A stretch of DNA of 46,756 nucleotides from Halococcus salifodinae DSM 8989 (GTDB lineage: Archaea > Halobacteriota > Halobacteria > Halobacteriales > Halococcaceae), in assembly GCF_000336935.1 (NCBI RefSeq), contig NZ_AOME01000012.1, forward strand, positions 1 to 46,756. Reading direction: 5' to 3'. The number at the start of each line of letters is the position of its first letter. Position 1 is the stretch's first letter. The position numbers and the translations under genes are program-made. Positions 8,686 to 17,920 of this stretch are shown one piece after another. The notes beneath the pieces were generated by a model that was not told where the DNA came from, did not search any database, and saw only the letters and a list, made by a program, of their open reading frames with translations.

Positions 8686-9786
8686 ATGCCACCACACGTC
8701 GCCGCGTTCACCGACACCTACCTCCCGACGGTGAACGGCGTCACGTACACCATCAGGGCGTGGCGCGAGCACTGGAGCGAGCGGGGCGGCCGGATGGACG
8801 TGATCTATCCCGACAGCGACCACGATCCCGAGACGAGCGAATACCCCGTTCGAAGCGTCTCCTTTCCGTTCTACGATGGGTACCGGATCGGTGCGCCGAC
8901 GGTGCCGGAGGACGTTCGCGAGGCAGAGATCGTCCACGCACACACCCCGTTCGGTGTCGGCCTCGCCGGACTCCGACTCGCCCGCCGGACCGACCGGCCA
9001 CTCGTCGCGTCGTATCACACGCCCGCGGCGGAGTACGCCGGCTATCTCGCGGAAGGGTGGCTGATGAACGGCGTCGCGCGCGCGGGCAACGCCTACGAGC
9101 GGTGGTTTCTCGACCGCGCCGACCGGGTGATCGCGCCGAGCGACACGACCAAAACAGCGCTCGAAGCGCGCGGTATCGGGCCCGTTTCCGTGGTCACCAA
9201 CGGGATCGACATCGATCGGTTCTCGCCGACCGACACCGCAGCGTTCCGCGAGCGCCACGATCTCCCCGCGGCGGGAGAGCGACCCCTCATCGGCTACACC
9301 GGTCGTCACGGCTTCGAGAAGCAGCTCTCGGATCTCGTGGCAGCGGTCGATGGCACCGATGTCACGCTGGTGTTCGGTGGCGACGGTCCCGCACGTCAAA
9401 CGCTCGAAGCCGAGGTCGCCGAACGCGACGTCGACGTTCGCTTTCTCGGCTTTCTCGACCGTGACGATCTCCCATCGTTTTACTCCGCGCTCGACGTGTT
9501 CGGCTTTCCGAGTCCGGTCGAGACGCAGGGCCTCGTCGCGCTCGAAGCGATGGCCTGCGGGACGCCCGTAGTCGGTGTCGAGGCGGGCGCGCTCGTCGAA
9601 ACCATCGACGACGGCGTGACGGGCTATCACTACGACCGCGGCGACGTCGCAGGCTTTCGCGCTGCGCTCGATCGCGCGCTCGCCGACCGTGATCGGCTGG
9701 CCGAAAACTGCCTCTCACAGCGTGAATCGATGAGTGTTGAGCGCGCGGTCGACGCGCTCGCGGCGGTGTACGATACGGTGGAGTGA
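8686..9786 (+). CDS. GT4-family glycosyltransferase (SqdX/MgtA-like)
   Basis: A 366-residue GT-B enzyme. The start, VAAFTDTYLPTVNGVTY, is the acceptor-loop signature shared with GDP-mannose- or UDP-sugar-dependent lipid glycosyltransferases. HAHTPFGVG and the VASYHTP segment follow. The donor site carries GYTGRHGFEKQL, and the EX7E motif is within SPVETQGLVALEAMACGTP. This suggests transfer of a sugar to a membrane lipid such as an archaeal glycolipid, but the exact substrate cannot be read from sequence. It runs convergent with the membrane-protein gene ending at 9822. The promoter is weak: ggcttactg at about 8654-8662. Confidence 0.9.
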   Translation: MPPHVAAFTDTYLPTVNGVTYTIRAWREHWSERGGRMDVIYPDSDHDPETSEYPVRSVSFPFYDGYRIGAPTVPEDVREAEIVHAHTPFGVGLAGLRLARRTDRPLVASYHTPAAEYAGYLAEGWLMNGVARAGNAYERWFLDRADRVIAPSDTTKTALEARGIGPVSVVTNGIDIDRFSPTDTAAFRERHDLPAAGERPLIGYTGRHGFEKQLSDLVAAVDGTDVTLVFGGDGPARQTLEAEVAERDVDVRFLGFLDRDDLPSFYSALDVFGFPSPVETQGLVALEAMACGTPVVGVEAGALVETIDDGVTGYHYDRGDVAGFRAALDRALADRDRLAENCLSQRESMSVERAVDALAAVYDTVE

Positions 9787-9821
9787 GACGACGTGCAGTG
9801 ACGTGATCGGCCGAGATCGAG

Positions 9822-10532
9822 TCAGGCAGACGCGCCGTTGAGGCTCGCGTAGGTGCGCGCCATCGCGATCCAGAGCAGGACGAACGCGATCGCGACCGCG
9901 ATCGCCCCGGCGAACAGCCCGAGCGGCGCGAGCGACCCGGTGAGTGCAGTCGCGAGAACCACCGAGACGGCGAACAGGACCGCATCGATCAGCAGCACGG
10001 CGATCGCGATCCCGAGCAGCGTCGTCCGGTGGCCGTCGGTGGCCGTCCAGCTCCGTCGGAGTGCGGACGCAGCGTTCGCGTCCTCGACCGCGACGAACGG
10101 CAGCGCGAGCAGGAGTGCGCCGAGGACGAACACGCCAGGTACAATCAGGACGACGAGGCCGATCGCGACGAGGACGGCCACGACGAGCGCGCCGACGAGC
10201 CAGTTCGCGAGCGCCGGCGCGACCCCGCGAGTCAGGTGCTCGCGCTCGACGACCCCCCACCGAGTCGCGAACACCCTGATTGTGACCAGCCCGACGTAGC
10301 CCGCGACCACACAGACGACTGCGAGCCCGATCACCGGAACGGGATCGAGCGTGAGCGTGAACGGGTCGCCGGACCCGGAGAGCACCGCGTCGGGCACGAT
10401 GCGATAGACCGGCCCTGCGAGCAGCGCAACAAGTGTCTGGACGACGGCGAACGCGAGGAGGAGGAGCAACGCCGGTCCGGTCGCCAGCCGCCGGAGCGAC
10501 TCGCGGAGGACCGAGGCGACGCCGAGTGTCAT
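9822..10532 (-). CDS. Multispanning membrane protein (haloarchaeal, glycerophosphodiesterase-membrane-domain-like)
   Basis: A 236-residue protein with six predicted transmembrane helices. An amphipathic N-terminus (residues 1-18) leads into helices at about 20-42, 62-84, 105-130, 130-150, 175-200 and 205-228. A conserved-looking hydrophilic loop, FVAVEDANAASALRRSWTAT, sits between helices 4 and 5. That loop is typical of the stomatin-like/GDPD membrane-domain group of proteins. No enzymatic motif is seen and the function is unknown. The ATG at 10532 is preferred over 10589 because the extra 19 residues are polar and basic. It is convergent with the upstream GT4 gene. Confidence 0.7.
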   Translation of the reverse strand: MTLGVASVLRESLRRLATGPALLLLLAFAVVQTLVALLAGPVYRIVPDAVLSGSGDPFTLTLDPVPVIGLAVVCVVAGYVGLVTIRVFATRWGVVEREHLTRGVAPALANWLVGALVVAVLVAIGLVVLIVPGVFVLGALLLALPFVAVEDANAASALRRSWTATDGHRTTLLGIAIAVLLIDAVLFAVSVVLATALTGSLAPLGLFAGAIAVAIAFVLLWIAMARTYASLNGASA

Positions 10533-11183
10533 ACCCGAAGTGATTCGAGCGCGGATACTGTGCCTTGCGGTTTGCTCGGAACACGGCACGCCGACGCACT
10601 GCTCCGATCGTCACCCCGTCACGAGCGACGACCGATCAGCACCCAACACCCATCAGAAAGAGATTCCCGATGTTTCGAGACCGCATTGGGCATCGTGGTC
10701 AGTGGCCACCCCGATGATATCGAAATGGGAGTACGAAACCGCATTTCAACACGAGACACGATCGAGTTCGAACAGATATAGGTACACTCGTGACGATGGT
10801 CAGCAGCCGTGTCCAAGCGACGGCATGTCGACGGCCACATCCCAAATAGTCGATTCGCATTGCTTCATTTCCCTCTTTTCTAGGTTTGGAATCGGTACAT
10901 CAGCTCGGGTACTGGCAGAAATAGTCGTGGATCGTGAGTAGAGTACACCGATAGAGTCCGATCATAACTGTTCAGTACCACGCTTCGTCCCCTCTCGTCA
11001 CGGTTCGATGCTCCCATCGAAACCGCTCGATAGTGAACGGTCGAGATATCGATCGCTGGCCTTCGCGAGAGTCGTACAGACAGATATCGAGTACTTTTCT
11101 CTAATCGATATCGCGGTTGGTTCGGTTCCGGCCGTGGATCACAGTTCGCCACGAAGGTGGATCGTCGGTCCGAGCCGGAACAA
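10533..11183 (+). other. Long intergenic region, no supported gene
   Basis: About 650 nt between the membrane-protein gene and ADH synthase. It is less GC-rich than its flanks. Frames on both strands are short or give low-complexity, basic translations. An AT-rich box, gatatagg (10776-10783), precedes a 17-codon ORF at about 10797 that shows nothing recognisable. The region could hold a non-coding RNA or a decayed gene, but nothing specific is supported. Confidence 0.4.
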
Positions 11184-11191
11184 CTTATAGG
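11184..11191 (+). promoter_or_regulatory. TATA box of the ADH synthase gene
   Basis: The AT-rich octamer cttatagg lies about 27 nt upstream of the ATG at 11214. This is the spacing expected for a leaderless haloarchaeal transcript beginning at or next to the start codon, and it decides the start over the longer open frame beginning at 11157. Confidence 0.7.
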
Positions 11192-11213
11192 GAACAGCAC
11201 GGTGAGACAATCG

Positions 11214-11996
11214 ATGACAGTCGGCGTTACTGCGCGGCTCGACAGGATCGGGACAGACGGACGCATCGTGAACGTGCCGATGGATCACGGGATCACGCTC
11301 GGCGCGGTCGACGGCCTCCGCCGGATCGAGGCGACGATCGACGCGGTGACCCGCGGTGGCGCGGACAGCGTGCTGACCCAGAAAGGGATCGCGCCGCGGG
11401 TCCACCCCAACAAGAACGGGGCCGGCTACATCGTCCACCTGAACGCGTCGACCACGACGGGGCCGGACACCAACGACAAGCGACTCACCGGAACGGTCAC
11501 CGAGGCCATCCGTGCGGGTGCGGACGCGGTCTCGCTCCACGTCAACGTCGGGAGCGACTCCGAACCGCAGCAGCTCGAACAGCTCGCGCAGGTCACGCGA
11601 ACCGCCGCCGAGTACGGAATGCCGGTGCTCGCGATGACCTACGCCCGTGGCCCGGGGGTCGACGAGAGTGATCCCGAGCGTCTCGCCCACGCGGTACGGC
11701 TCGCGGAGGAGGCCGGCGCGGACGTGGCGAAGACGGCCTACAGCGGCGACGCGGCGAGCTACGAACGTGTGACCGAGGCGACGAGCCTCCCCGTCATCAT
11801 GGCCGGCGGCGATCCCGAAGGGAACGAAGCGACGCTCGAAAACGTCCGCGGGGCGATGGACGCGGGTGCGGCTGGCGTCTCGATCGGGCGAACGGTCTTC
11901 CAGCACGACGATCCCGAAGCGATGACGCGCGCGGTCACAGCCGTGGTCCACGACGACCGGTCGGTCGACGACGCCCTCGATCGGGCTGAGTTGTAA
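11214..11996 (+). CDS. 2-amino-3,7-dideoxy-D-threo-hept-6-ulosonate synthase (class I aldolase family)
   Basis: A 260-residue TIM-barrel enzyme of the archaeal DhnA/class I aldolase family. In archaea lacking DAHP synthase it makes the first intermediate of the alternative shikimate route to aromatic amino acids. Visible signatures are VPMDHGITLGAVDGL, PNKNGAGYIVHLNAST, the Schiff-base lysine in DVAKTAYSGD, and the phosphate-binding AGGDPEGNEAT and GAAGVSIGR loops. Length is typical. A fructose-bisphosphate aldolase function is the main alternative, but the NKNGAGY pattern favours ADH synthase. The usual partner, 3-dehydroquinate synthase II, is not adjacent. Confidence 0.85.
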   Translation: MTVGVTARLDRIGTDGRIVNVPMDHGITLGAVDGLRRIEATIDAVTRGGADSVLTQKGIAPRVHPNKNGAGYIVHLNASTTTGPDTNDKRLTGTVTEAIRAGADAVSLHVNVGSDSEPQQLEQLAQVTRTAAEYGMPVLAMTYARGPGVDESDPERLAHAVRLAEEAGADVAKTAYSGDAASYERVTEATSLPVIMAGGDPEGNEATLENVRGAMDAGAAGVSIGRTVFQHDDPEAMTRAVTAVVHDDRSVDDALDRAEL

Positions 11997-12041
11997 GCCG
12001 GCCGCCATTCGAAAACTGCGATAGCGGTCGGCGCGGAGCCG

Positions 12042-12389
12042 TCACTCCTCGCGGTCGGTCCAGAAGTCGAAGCTACGTCCCGGAGCGAAGACGTCGATGG
12101 CGACCGCCCGCTCGTCGCCGGTGTTCTCGACCCGGTGGGACTCCCACGCTTCGAGGTGGACCGAGTCGAAGCGTTCGAGCGTCGCCGAATCCTCCTCGGT
12201 GTGGACGGTGATTTCACCCTCCAGCACGACGCAGACCTGCTCGTTCTCGTGGTCGTGCATCGGTGAGGAGTGGCCCGGCGGCTTCTCGAACCACTCGAAG
12301 GTGAACTGGTCGCTGCCGGCGAGTGAGACTCGACGCCAGCCCTCGTCCGGCTCGTACGTCTCCGCCGCGGCGAAATCAACGTTTCTCAT
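12042..12389 (-). CDS. Small cupin-domain protein
   Basis: A 115-residue single-domain cupin. Metal-site motif 1 is visible as PGHSSPMHDHENEQ, with the EGE that follows in VVLEGEITV, and motif 2 as the WESHRVENTGDERA stretch with its histidine. It probably binds a divalent metal, but the small-molecule target is unknown. The start at 12389 is chosen over 12443 because a TATA-like element (reverse complement of cactattgaata, 12413-12425) lies about 28 nt upstream. It is convergent with ADH synthase, 45 nt away. Confidence 0.8.
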   Translation of the reverse strand: MRNVDFAAAETYEPDEGWRRVSLAGSDQFTFEWFEKPPGHSSPMHDHENEQVCVVLEGEITVHTEEDSATLERFDSVHLEAWESHRVENTGDERAVAIDVFAPGRSFDFWTDREE

Positions 12390-12483
12390 GTGCTTCGTCA
12401 ACGCATCGTTCCCATCACTATTGAATATTGTGGACCCGACCACGGTACCGGCTGCCGCTCGAACGAGCAGCCGAACGGCTCAC

Positions 12484-12543
12484 CGATCGACGGGTGATCG
12501 AGCGACGGGTCATCGATCGACGGGCGACCGAGCGACGGTCGAT
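12484..12543 (+). repeat. 15-bp tandem repeat, four copies
   Basis: Four head-to-tail copies of a 15-mer: cgatcgacgggtgat, cgagcgacgggtcat, cgatcgacgggcgac and cgagcgacggtcgat. Odd and even copies resemble each other more closely, so the array can also be read as two 30-bp units (12481-12510 and 12511-12540). It lies between the cupin start and the end of the SDR gene. Each unit contains a short self-complementary core (cgatcg or similar). Confidence 0.85.
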
Positions 12544-12556
12544 CGGCGATCCCCGA

Positions 12557-13348
12557 TCAGAGGTTCGCAGCACCCGCACCGCCGTCGATCGGGATCGAGA
12601 CGCCGTTGAGATAGCTCGACCGGGGCGAGCAGAGGAAGGCGACGACCTCGCCGAGCTCCCGGGGTTCGCCGATGCGTTCGAGCGGGATTCCTTCGGCGCG
12701 TGCGGCGAGGCCCTCCTCGTAGGAGTCGTACTCGCCGCGCTCAACCGACTGCTCGACGAGCTCCTCGATCCGGCTCGTCTCGTGCGGGCCGGGCAGCACC
12801 GCGTTCGCTCGGACCTCCGGGGCGAGCTCCTTCGAGAGCGTCTTTTCGAGCCCGACGACGCTCATCCGGACCGAGTTCGAGAGCACCAGCGAGTCGATGG
12901 CCTCCTTGACGCTTCGGGAGGCGATGGTGACGATCGTGCCGCCGTCGCCGTCTTGGAGGTGCGGAGCGGCCTCGCGGACCAATCGAACCACGCTCATCAC
13001 GAGGAGGTCGAACGCGTGATACCAGTCCTCGTCGTCGGTCTCCATGAACGGGCCGCTCGGCGGTCCGCCGGCGCTGGTCACGAGATGATCGAGTCCGTCG
13101 AACTCCTCGACGGTCGCCGTCACGAGCGCTTCGACGTCCTCCTTTCGAGTGAGATCGCCAACGACGCCGACCACGCTGCCCTCGCCGAGCGCGTCGAGCT
13201 CCGCGACGGCCTCGTCGAGTCGGTCCTCGTCCCGGCCGTTGAGCACCACGTTCGCGTCCTCCTCGGCGAGCACCGCTGCCGAGGCACGCCCGAGACCGCT
13301 GCTCGATGCTGTCACCAGTGCCACGTCGTCCGCCACGTCGAGACTCAT
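12557..13348 (-). CDS. SDR-family oxidoreductase lacking the catalytic tyrosine
   Basis: A 263-residue Rossmann protein of the short-chain dehydrogenase/reductase superfamily. The nucleotide loop reads TASSSGLGRA instead of TGxxxGxG, and the adenine-ring motif is present as SAGGPP. The region that usually carries YxxxK reads SNSVRMSVVGLEKTLSKEL, so the catalytic tyrosine is missing, and an arginine occupies the region. This matches the BKR-like SDR subgroup known to lack a canonical tetrad. An oxidoreductase role is uncertain. The C-terminus PIDGGAGAANL is typical. It is about 100 nt downstream of the aldehyde dehydrogenase gene on the same strand, so it may share its transcript. Confidence 0.88.
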   Translation of the reverse strand: MSLDVADDVALVTASSSGLGRASAAVLAEEDANVVLNGRDEDRLDEAVAELDALGEGSVVGVVGDLTRKEDVEALVTATVEEFDGLDHLVTSAGGPPSGPFMETDDEDWYHAFDLLVMSVVRLVREAAPHLQDGDGGTIVTIASRSVKEAIDSLVLSNSVRMSVVGLEKTLSKELAPEVRANAVLPGPHETSRIEELVEQSVERGEYDSYEEGLAARAEGIPLERIGEPRELGEVVAFLCSPRSSYLNGVSIPIDGGAGAANL

Positions 13349-13446
13349 AGCAGTCGAAACCGTGGTCGCCCGCCACTTAGTCGTTCTGTTGCTCCAGCGT
13401 GGAGCGCGAATCGGAAAACGACGGACGGAGAACTCCTCGTCGGCGC

Positions 13447-14979
13447 TCAGTCCTCGTCGGTCAGGATGTCGGCCGACAGTCCCTGTGCCATCTGAATACC
13501 CTCCGAGTTGTTGAGCGTCCACGCGGTGCGCTCGGTGACGGCCTCGATGACCTCGCGTGCGCTGGGGTAGCCGTTGCCCGACTTCTTGACGCCGCCAAAG
13601 GGCAGCTGGACCTCGGCACCGATACACGGCAGATTGCCGTAGGCGAGCCCGACTTCGGCGTTGTCGCGGAAGTAGTTGATCTCGCGGTAGTCCTCGGAGA
13701 TGATCGCGCCCGCGAGCCCGTACTCGGTGTCGTTGTGGAGTTCGACGGCGTCCTCGATGTCACCGGAGTACTTCAGGAGAGCGACGTGGGGGCCGAAGAC
13801 CTCCTCGTGAGTTACGCGGAGGTCGTCCTCTGGGTCGGCCTCGTAGACGAACGGCCCGATCCAGTGACCCTCATCGTGACCCGCCGGAATCTCCTCGTCG
13901 TCGAGGTCCGCGCGGTCGACGAGCACGTTGACGTCCTCGTCGCGTGCGAGGTCGTTGTAGTCGGTGACCTTCTCTTGGTGATCGGGCTCGATCAGCGGCC
14001 CCATGAACGTGTCTTCTTCGAGGGGGTCGCCGACCGCAACGTCCTCTGCGGCGTCGACGAAGCGTTCTTTGAACTCGTCGTAGCGATCCTCGTGGACGAG
14101 GAGCCGTTCGCTCGATACGCAGCGCTGTCCGGTGGTTTTGAACGAGCTCATCACCGCGGAGTGAACTGCGGTGTCGAGGTCGGCTTCGCTGGTGACGACG
14201 ATGCCGTTCTTGCCACCCATCTCACACGCCGCAAGTTTTCCGGGCTCGCTACCAACAGTAGAGGCGATCTCCTGACCGACGTCTGCCGACCCGGTGAACA
14301 GCACGGTGTCCACGCGGTCGTCGTCAACGATGGTCTCGCCGGCGTCGCCGTAGCCCTGGACCATGTTGAACACGCCGTCGGGGATGCCGCTCTCCGCGAA
14401 CATCTCGGCGATGACCTGCCCGCACCACGGCACTTGTTCGGCGGGTTTCCAGACGACGGTGTTGCCTTCGACCAGCGTGACCGCCATGTGCCAGAACGGG
14501 ACTGCGACCGGGAAGTTCCACGGCGTGATGCAGCCCACGACGCCACGAGGGCTCCGACGCATGTAGGCGTCCTTGCCAGGGATTTCGGACGGCACGACGT
14601 CGCCGTGGGGATGGCGAGCGTTGCCGGCGGCCCATTCGACCATATGCCACGCCTCGGTCACGTCGGCTTTCCCCTCGGAGATCTCCTTCCCGCACTCCTT
14701 GGTAATGACTTCACCGAGCTCGTCGTGACGGTCCTTGAGCTCGTGGTAGATGTCCCAGAGGTACTCCGCGCGGTCGGTGTACGACAGCGCGCTCCACTCC
14801 TCGAAGGCCTCGTCGGCGGCCGCGAGCGCCTGATCGACGTCGGCGTCCGTCCCACGCTGGAACTCGCCGAGCGTCTCGCCCGTCGCCGGGTTGGTGCTCT
14901 CGAACGTTTCGGTCCCCTCGCCGTCGGTCCATTCGCCGTCGACGTAGTGTTGCGACGGCTCGCTGAGCTGCTGACTCAT
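13447..14979 (-). CDS. NAD(P)-dependent aldehyde dehydrogenase
   Basis: A 510-residue ALDH superfamily enzyme that oxidises an aldehyde to a carboxylate in the cytoplasm. Landmarks in order are TPWNFPVAVPFWHM with the cofactor lysine in VVWKPAEQVP, the Rossmann loop FTGSADVGQEI, the general base in CEMGGKN, the nucleophile Cys at about 287 in TTGQRCVSSERL, and the EEVFGPHVAL motif. It lies next to a Na+/proline-type symporter and near a proline-dehydrogenase-like gene, so a P5C dehydrogenase or a ketoglutarate-semialdehyde dehydrogenase are both plausible substrate assignments. Sequence alone does not decide between them. Confidence 0.93.
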   Translation of the reverse strand: MSQQLSEPSQHYVDGEWTDGEGTETFESTNPATGETLGEFQRGTDADVDQALAAADEAFEEWSALSYTDRAEYLWDIYHELKDRHDELGEVITKECGKEISEGKADVTEAWHMVEWAAGNARHPHGDVVPSEIPGKDAYMRRSPRGVVGCITPWNFPVAVPFWHMAVTLVEGNTVVWKPAEQVPWCGQVIAEMFAESGIPDGVFNMVQGYGDAGETIVDDDRVDTVLFTGSADVGQEIASTVGSEPGKLAACEMGGKNGIVVTSEADLDTAVHSAVMSSFKTTGQRCVSSERLLVHEDRYDEFKERFVDAAEDVAVGDPLEEDTFMGPLIEPDHQEKVTDYNDLARDEDVNVLVDRADLDDEEIPAGHDEGHWIGPFVYEADPEDDLRVTHEEVFGPHVALLKYSGDIEDAVELHNDTEYGLAGAIISEDYREINYFRDNAEVGLAYGNLPCIGAEVQLPFGGVKKSGNGYPSAREVIEAVTERTAWTLNNSEGIQMAQGLSADILTDED

Positions 14980-15069
14980 GGTGTGCAGTCGCCGGTTCGA
15001 CAGCCCTCTTAATGAAGGTTTGGATGGGTGCGCTCCCCGGCAGTCGGGTGTCGGCCGGCGGTGTGGGGA

Positions 15070-16584
15070 TCAGTCCTGGGCGGCCGGCGTCCCGGTGGTC
15101 GCCTCGGTCGGCTTCTCGCGCGGCCAGAGCAACGAGGCGGCGATCGCGGCGGCGAAGCCGATGGGCGGCGCGACGAGCCGGACGGTGACGATCGAGGTCA
15201 GTCCGAGCGTGATCCAGAGCACGGTGGCGACCGGACCGACGACGAACGCGGCAACGAGTCCAGCCTTCGAGAACCGATCACGCCAGAAGAACAGCAGCGT
15301 GAACGCCGGCCCAAACGCCGAGAACAGCCCGGTCGCGGAGTAGCTCACGAGGGTGTAGACGAGGTTCTCGACCGAGATCGCGATGGTCAGCCCGACCGCG
15401 CCCACGAGCAGCGTCGCGATCCGGGAGATCCGGAGTCGAGTCGCCTCGCTGAACTCGCGGTTCTTCGTGACGACCTTGTTGTACACGTCCTGTGCGGCGG
15501 CGGAGCTCGCCACGACGAGCTGGGAGTCCGCCGTCGACATCATCGCGGCGAGCGCGCCAGCGAGCAACACCCCGCCGAGCAGTCCGGGAGTGTGTTCGAG
15601 CACCATGAACGGTAGCACCATCTCGCGGTCGGTCACGACCGTCTGGGGTGCGCCGTGGAGGACGCGCGTCAGGAGCCCGAGGAGCACCGCACCGATGGCG
15701 GTCAGCACGCCCCAGACCGACGCCACGACGATCGCCGTCCGGCGATCCCGATCGCTGCGGAGTGCCATCATCCTGACGTTCAGGTGGGGATAGCCACCGA
15801 AGTACGCGAAGAGCCAGCTCAGGTTCGCGCCGAGCAGGACGAGCGCCGCCGCACCGCTCTTGCCGCCGAACCACGACGCTCGGCCGCCGCCCGAGGCCGC
15901 AAGCCCACCCATCAGCGACTGGTTGGGATCAGTGATGACCCCCGCGAGCAGGACGCCAGGCAGCACGATCAGCGTGAAGATCATCAGGAGTGCCTGCATC
16001 GCGTCGGTCCAGACAACCGCGAGGAACCCGCCCGCGAGCGAGTAGAGGATGATCAGCGCCGCGACGATCAGGAGTCCAGTCAACGGTGCGATTCCGAAGA
16101 TCTGCTCCAGGATCTTCCCACCGGCGAGGAACTGCGAACCGACGTAGCCCATGTAGAACAGAAACGTCACCAGCGCCGGCAGCAGGCGCACGATCGGGGA
16201 GTCGGTCGGCATCTTTTCCGCGAGGAGCCCGATCGGCGTGATCGCTCCCGTCTCCTTGCGGCCCTCCATGAACGGCCGTGCGAAGATGAGCCACTGGACG
16301 ATCGCCCCGCCCGCCGTGCCGACGAGCACCCAGACCGACGACAGCCCCGCCGACCACGCCAACCCGGGAATCCCGAGCAGCAGCCAGCCCGACATCCCGG
16401 AGCTCCGTTCGGAGAGCGCGAGCGCCCACCCAGGAAGCTGTTCGCCGCCGAGGAAGAAGTCCTCCTCGGAGCTGACCTTCTTCGATCCCCAGTAGCCGAT
16501 GACCACGACCACCAGCAAGTAGCCGACCAAGCCGACGGCTGTGTACGCACCTGCTTGTACCATGTGTTGCGTGCCTCCGGGCAT
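15070..16584 (-). CDS. putP: Sodium:solute symporter, PutP (proline)-like
   Basis: A 504-residue protein with about 13 predicted helices, of the SSS family. PutP-type landmarks are visible: the KKVSSEEDFFLGGEQLPGW loop after helix 1, SERSSGMSGWLLLGIPG, and the Na+-site helix 8 region with ALAAMMSTADSQLVVASSA. It would import proline with sodium. The start ATG at 16584 is chosen because a TATA box (tataat, 16605-16610) lies about 24 nt upstream; ATGs at 16605 and 16563 are alternatives. It is 90 nt upstream of the aldehyde dehydrogenase gene on the same strand, a gene pairing that fits proline use. Confidence 0.9.
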   Translation of the reverse strand: MPGGTQHMVQAGAYTAVGLVGYLLVVVVIGYWGSKKVSSEEDFFLGGEQLPGWALALSERSSGMSGWLLLGIPGLAWSAGLSSVWVLVGTAGGAIVQWLIFARPFMEGRKETGAITPIGLLAEKMPTDSPIVRLLPALVTFLFYMGYVGSQFLAGGKILEQIFGIAPLTGLLIVAALIILYSLAGGFLAVVWTDAMQALLMIFTLIVLPGVLLAGVITDPNQSLMGGLAASGGGRASWFGGKSGAAALVLLGANLSWLFAYFGGYPHLNVRMMALRSDRDRRTAIVVASVWGVLTAIGAVLLGLLTRVLHGAPQTVVTDREMVLPFMVLEHTPGLLGGVLLAGALAAMMSTADSQLVVASSAAAQDVYNKVVTKNREFSEATRLRISRIATLLVGAVGLTIAISVENLVYTLVSYSATGLFSAFGPAFTLLFFWRDRFSKAGLVAAFVVGPVATVLWITLGLTSIVTVRLVAPPIGFAAAIAASLLWPREKPTEATTGTPAAQD

Positions 16585-16711
16585 CGGTACCACACCTCCC
16601 CACATATAATTAGTGATCGTTATTCCCGATAGAGGAGCTGAAAATTACCCGTCGCGGTCGTCGTGTTCGGGCGAAAAGCAGTCTCTGAGGTGTCTTCTCG
16701 ATCGTTTGGGG

Positions 16712-17875
16712 CTATAGCCAGTCTTCGAGTCGGTCGAACGCCTCGTCGATCCGGTCGAGCGAGTTGGCGTAGGCGATCCGGAACCGACCCTCGCCGGCGT
16801 CGCCGAACGTGGTGCCGGGGACGAACGCGACGCTCGTGTCCGCGAGCAGCGAGTGGACGAACGCTTCCGCGTCGGGGTGGCCGGCGGGCGTGGTGGGGAA
16901 CGCGTAGAACGCGCCGGCGGGGGCCGGGCACGACATCCCGGGAATCGCGTCGATCCGTTCGAGCACGCGCTCGCGACGGCGGGCGAACGCCTCCACCATC
17001 GGCTCGTGGAGCCCGCTCTCCAGCGCACGGACGCCTGCGTGCTGGGAGAGCGAGGGCGCACACGTCGTCGTGTACTGGCGGACGCGGACGATGGGATCGA
17101 CCAGCTCGGCAGGAGCGGCGAGGTAGCCGAGTCGCCAGCCAGTCATCGAGTACGCCTTCGAGAACCCGTTGATCGTGATCGTCCGGTCGAACAGTGCGTC
17201 CCGCGCGGCCGGGCTGTGGTGGTCGTGGTCGTCGTACCGGATCTTCTCGTAGATCTCGTCGGAGAGCACCAGGAGATCGTTGTCGACGGCGAAGTCGGCG
17301 ATCGCGTCGAGGCGGCCCTCGCTCACGACCCCGCCGGTCGGGTTGTGCGGGCTGTTCAGTACGAGGAGTTCGGTTCGCTCCGAGACCGCCGCCCGGAGCG
17401 AGTCGAGGTCGGGCTGGTATCCCGTCGCCGGATCGAGTCGGTAGGGGACGGGTTCGCCGCCCGCGAGCGAGGTGATCGGCCCGTACGTCCACCGCGGATC
17501 GGGGACGAGGACCTCCCTCCCGGGTTCGACAAGCGCGAGCATCGTGACGAGCACCGCCTCGGTCGCGCCCGTCGTCACCACGACTTCGCTGTCCGGGTCG
17601 TACTCGATCCCGTTCTCGGCCGATAGTTTATCCGCGATCCCCGTCCGGAGCGGTTCGATCCCGTAGTTCGAGGTGTAGTGGACGTGGCCGTCGGCGAGCG
17701 CCTCGCGCGCCGCGTCCCCGATCGGAGCCGGCGTGTCGAAGTCCGGTCGGCCGATTTCGAGGTGGACGACGTCCCGACCCGCACGTTCGAGTCGGTCGCA
17801 CTCCTCGAAGACGTCCCTGATGCCCGAGAACGGGACTCGCTCCATACGACTGGCTGCGCGGTCGGCATCCACCAT
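16712..17875 (-). CDS. Class I/II PLP-dependent aminotransferase
   Basis: A 388-residue fold-type I aminotransferase. Seen in order are the IGRPDFDTPAP substrate-arm segment, GATEAVL for phosphate binding, NSPHNPTGG, LSDEIYEKI with the conserved D and Y, the Schiff-base lysine in NGFSKAYSMTGWRLGY, and the arginine anchor in FRIAYAN. The enzyme transfers an amino group between an amino acid and a 2-oxo acid, but the substrate is unknown. The ATG at 17875 has a TATA-like ataataaaa about 25 nt upstream (17898-17906). It lies between the symporter and the FAD enzyme on the same strand, in the imino-acid gene block. Confidence 0.9.
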   Translation of the reverse strand: MVDADRAASRMERVPFSGIRDVFEECDRLERAGRDVVHLEIGRPDFDTPAPIGDAAREALADGHVHYTSNYGIEPLRTGIADKLSAENGIEYDPDSEVVVTTGATEAVLVTMLALVEPGREVLVPDPRWTYGPITSLAGGEPVPYRLDPATGYQPDLDSLRAAVSERTELLVLNSPHNPTGGVVSEGRLDAIADFAVDNDLLVLSDEIYEKIRYDDHDHHSPAARDALFDRTITINGFSKAYSMTGWRLGYLAAPAELVDPIVRVRQYTTTCAPSLSQHAGVRALESGLHEPMVEAFARRRERVLERIDAIPGMSCPAPAGAFYAFPTTPAGHPDAEAFVHSLLADTSVAFVPGTTFGDAGEGRFRIAYANSLDRIDEAFDRLEDWL

Positions 17876-17920
17876 GTGTCGCTCCTCCACACCGGCGATA
17901 ATAAAACCACCACCATCGAC

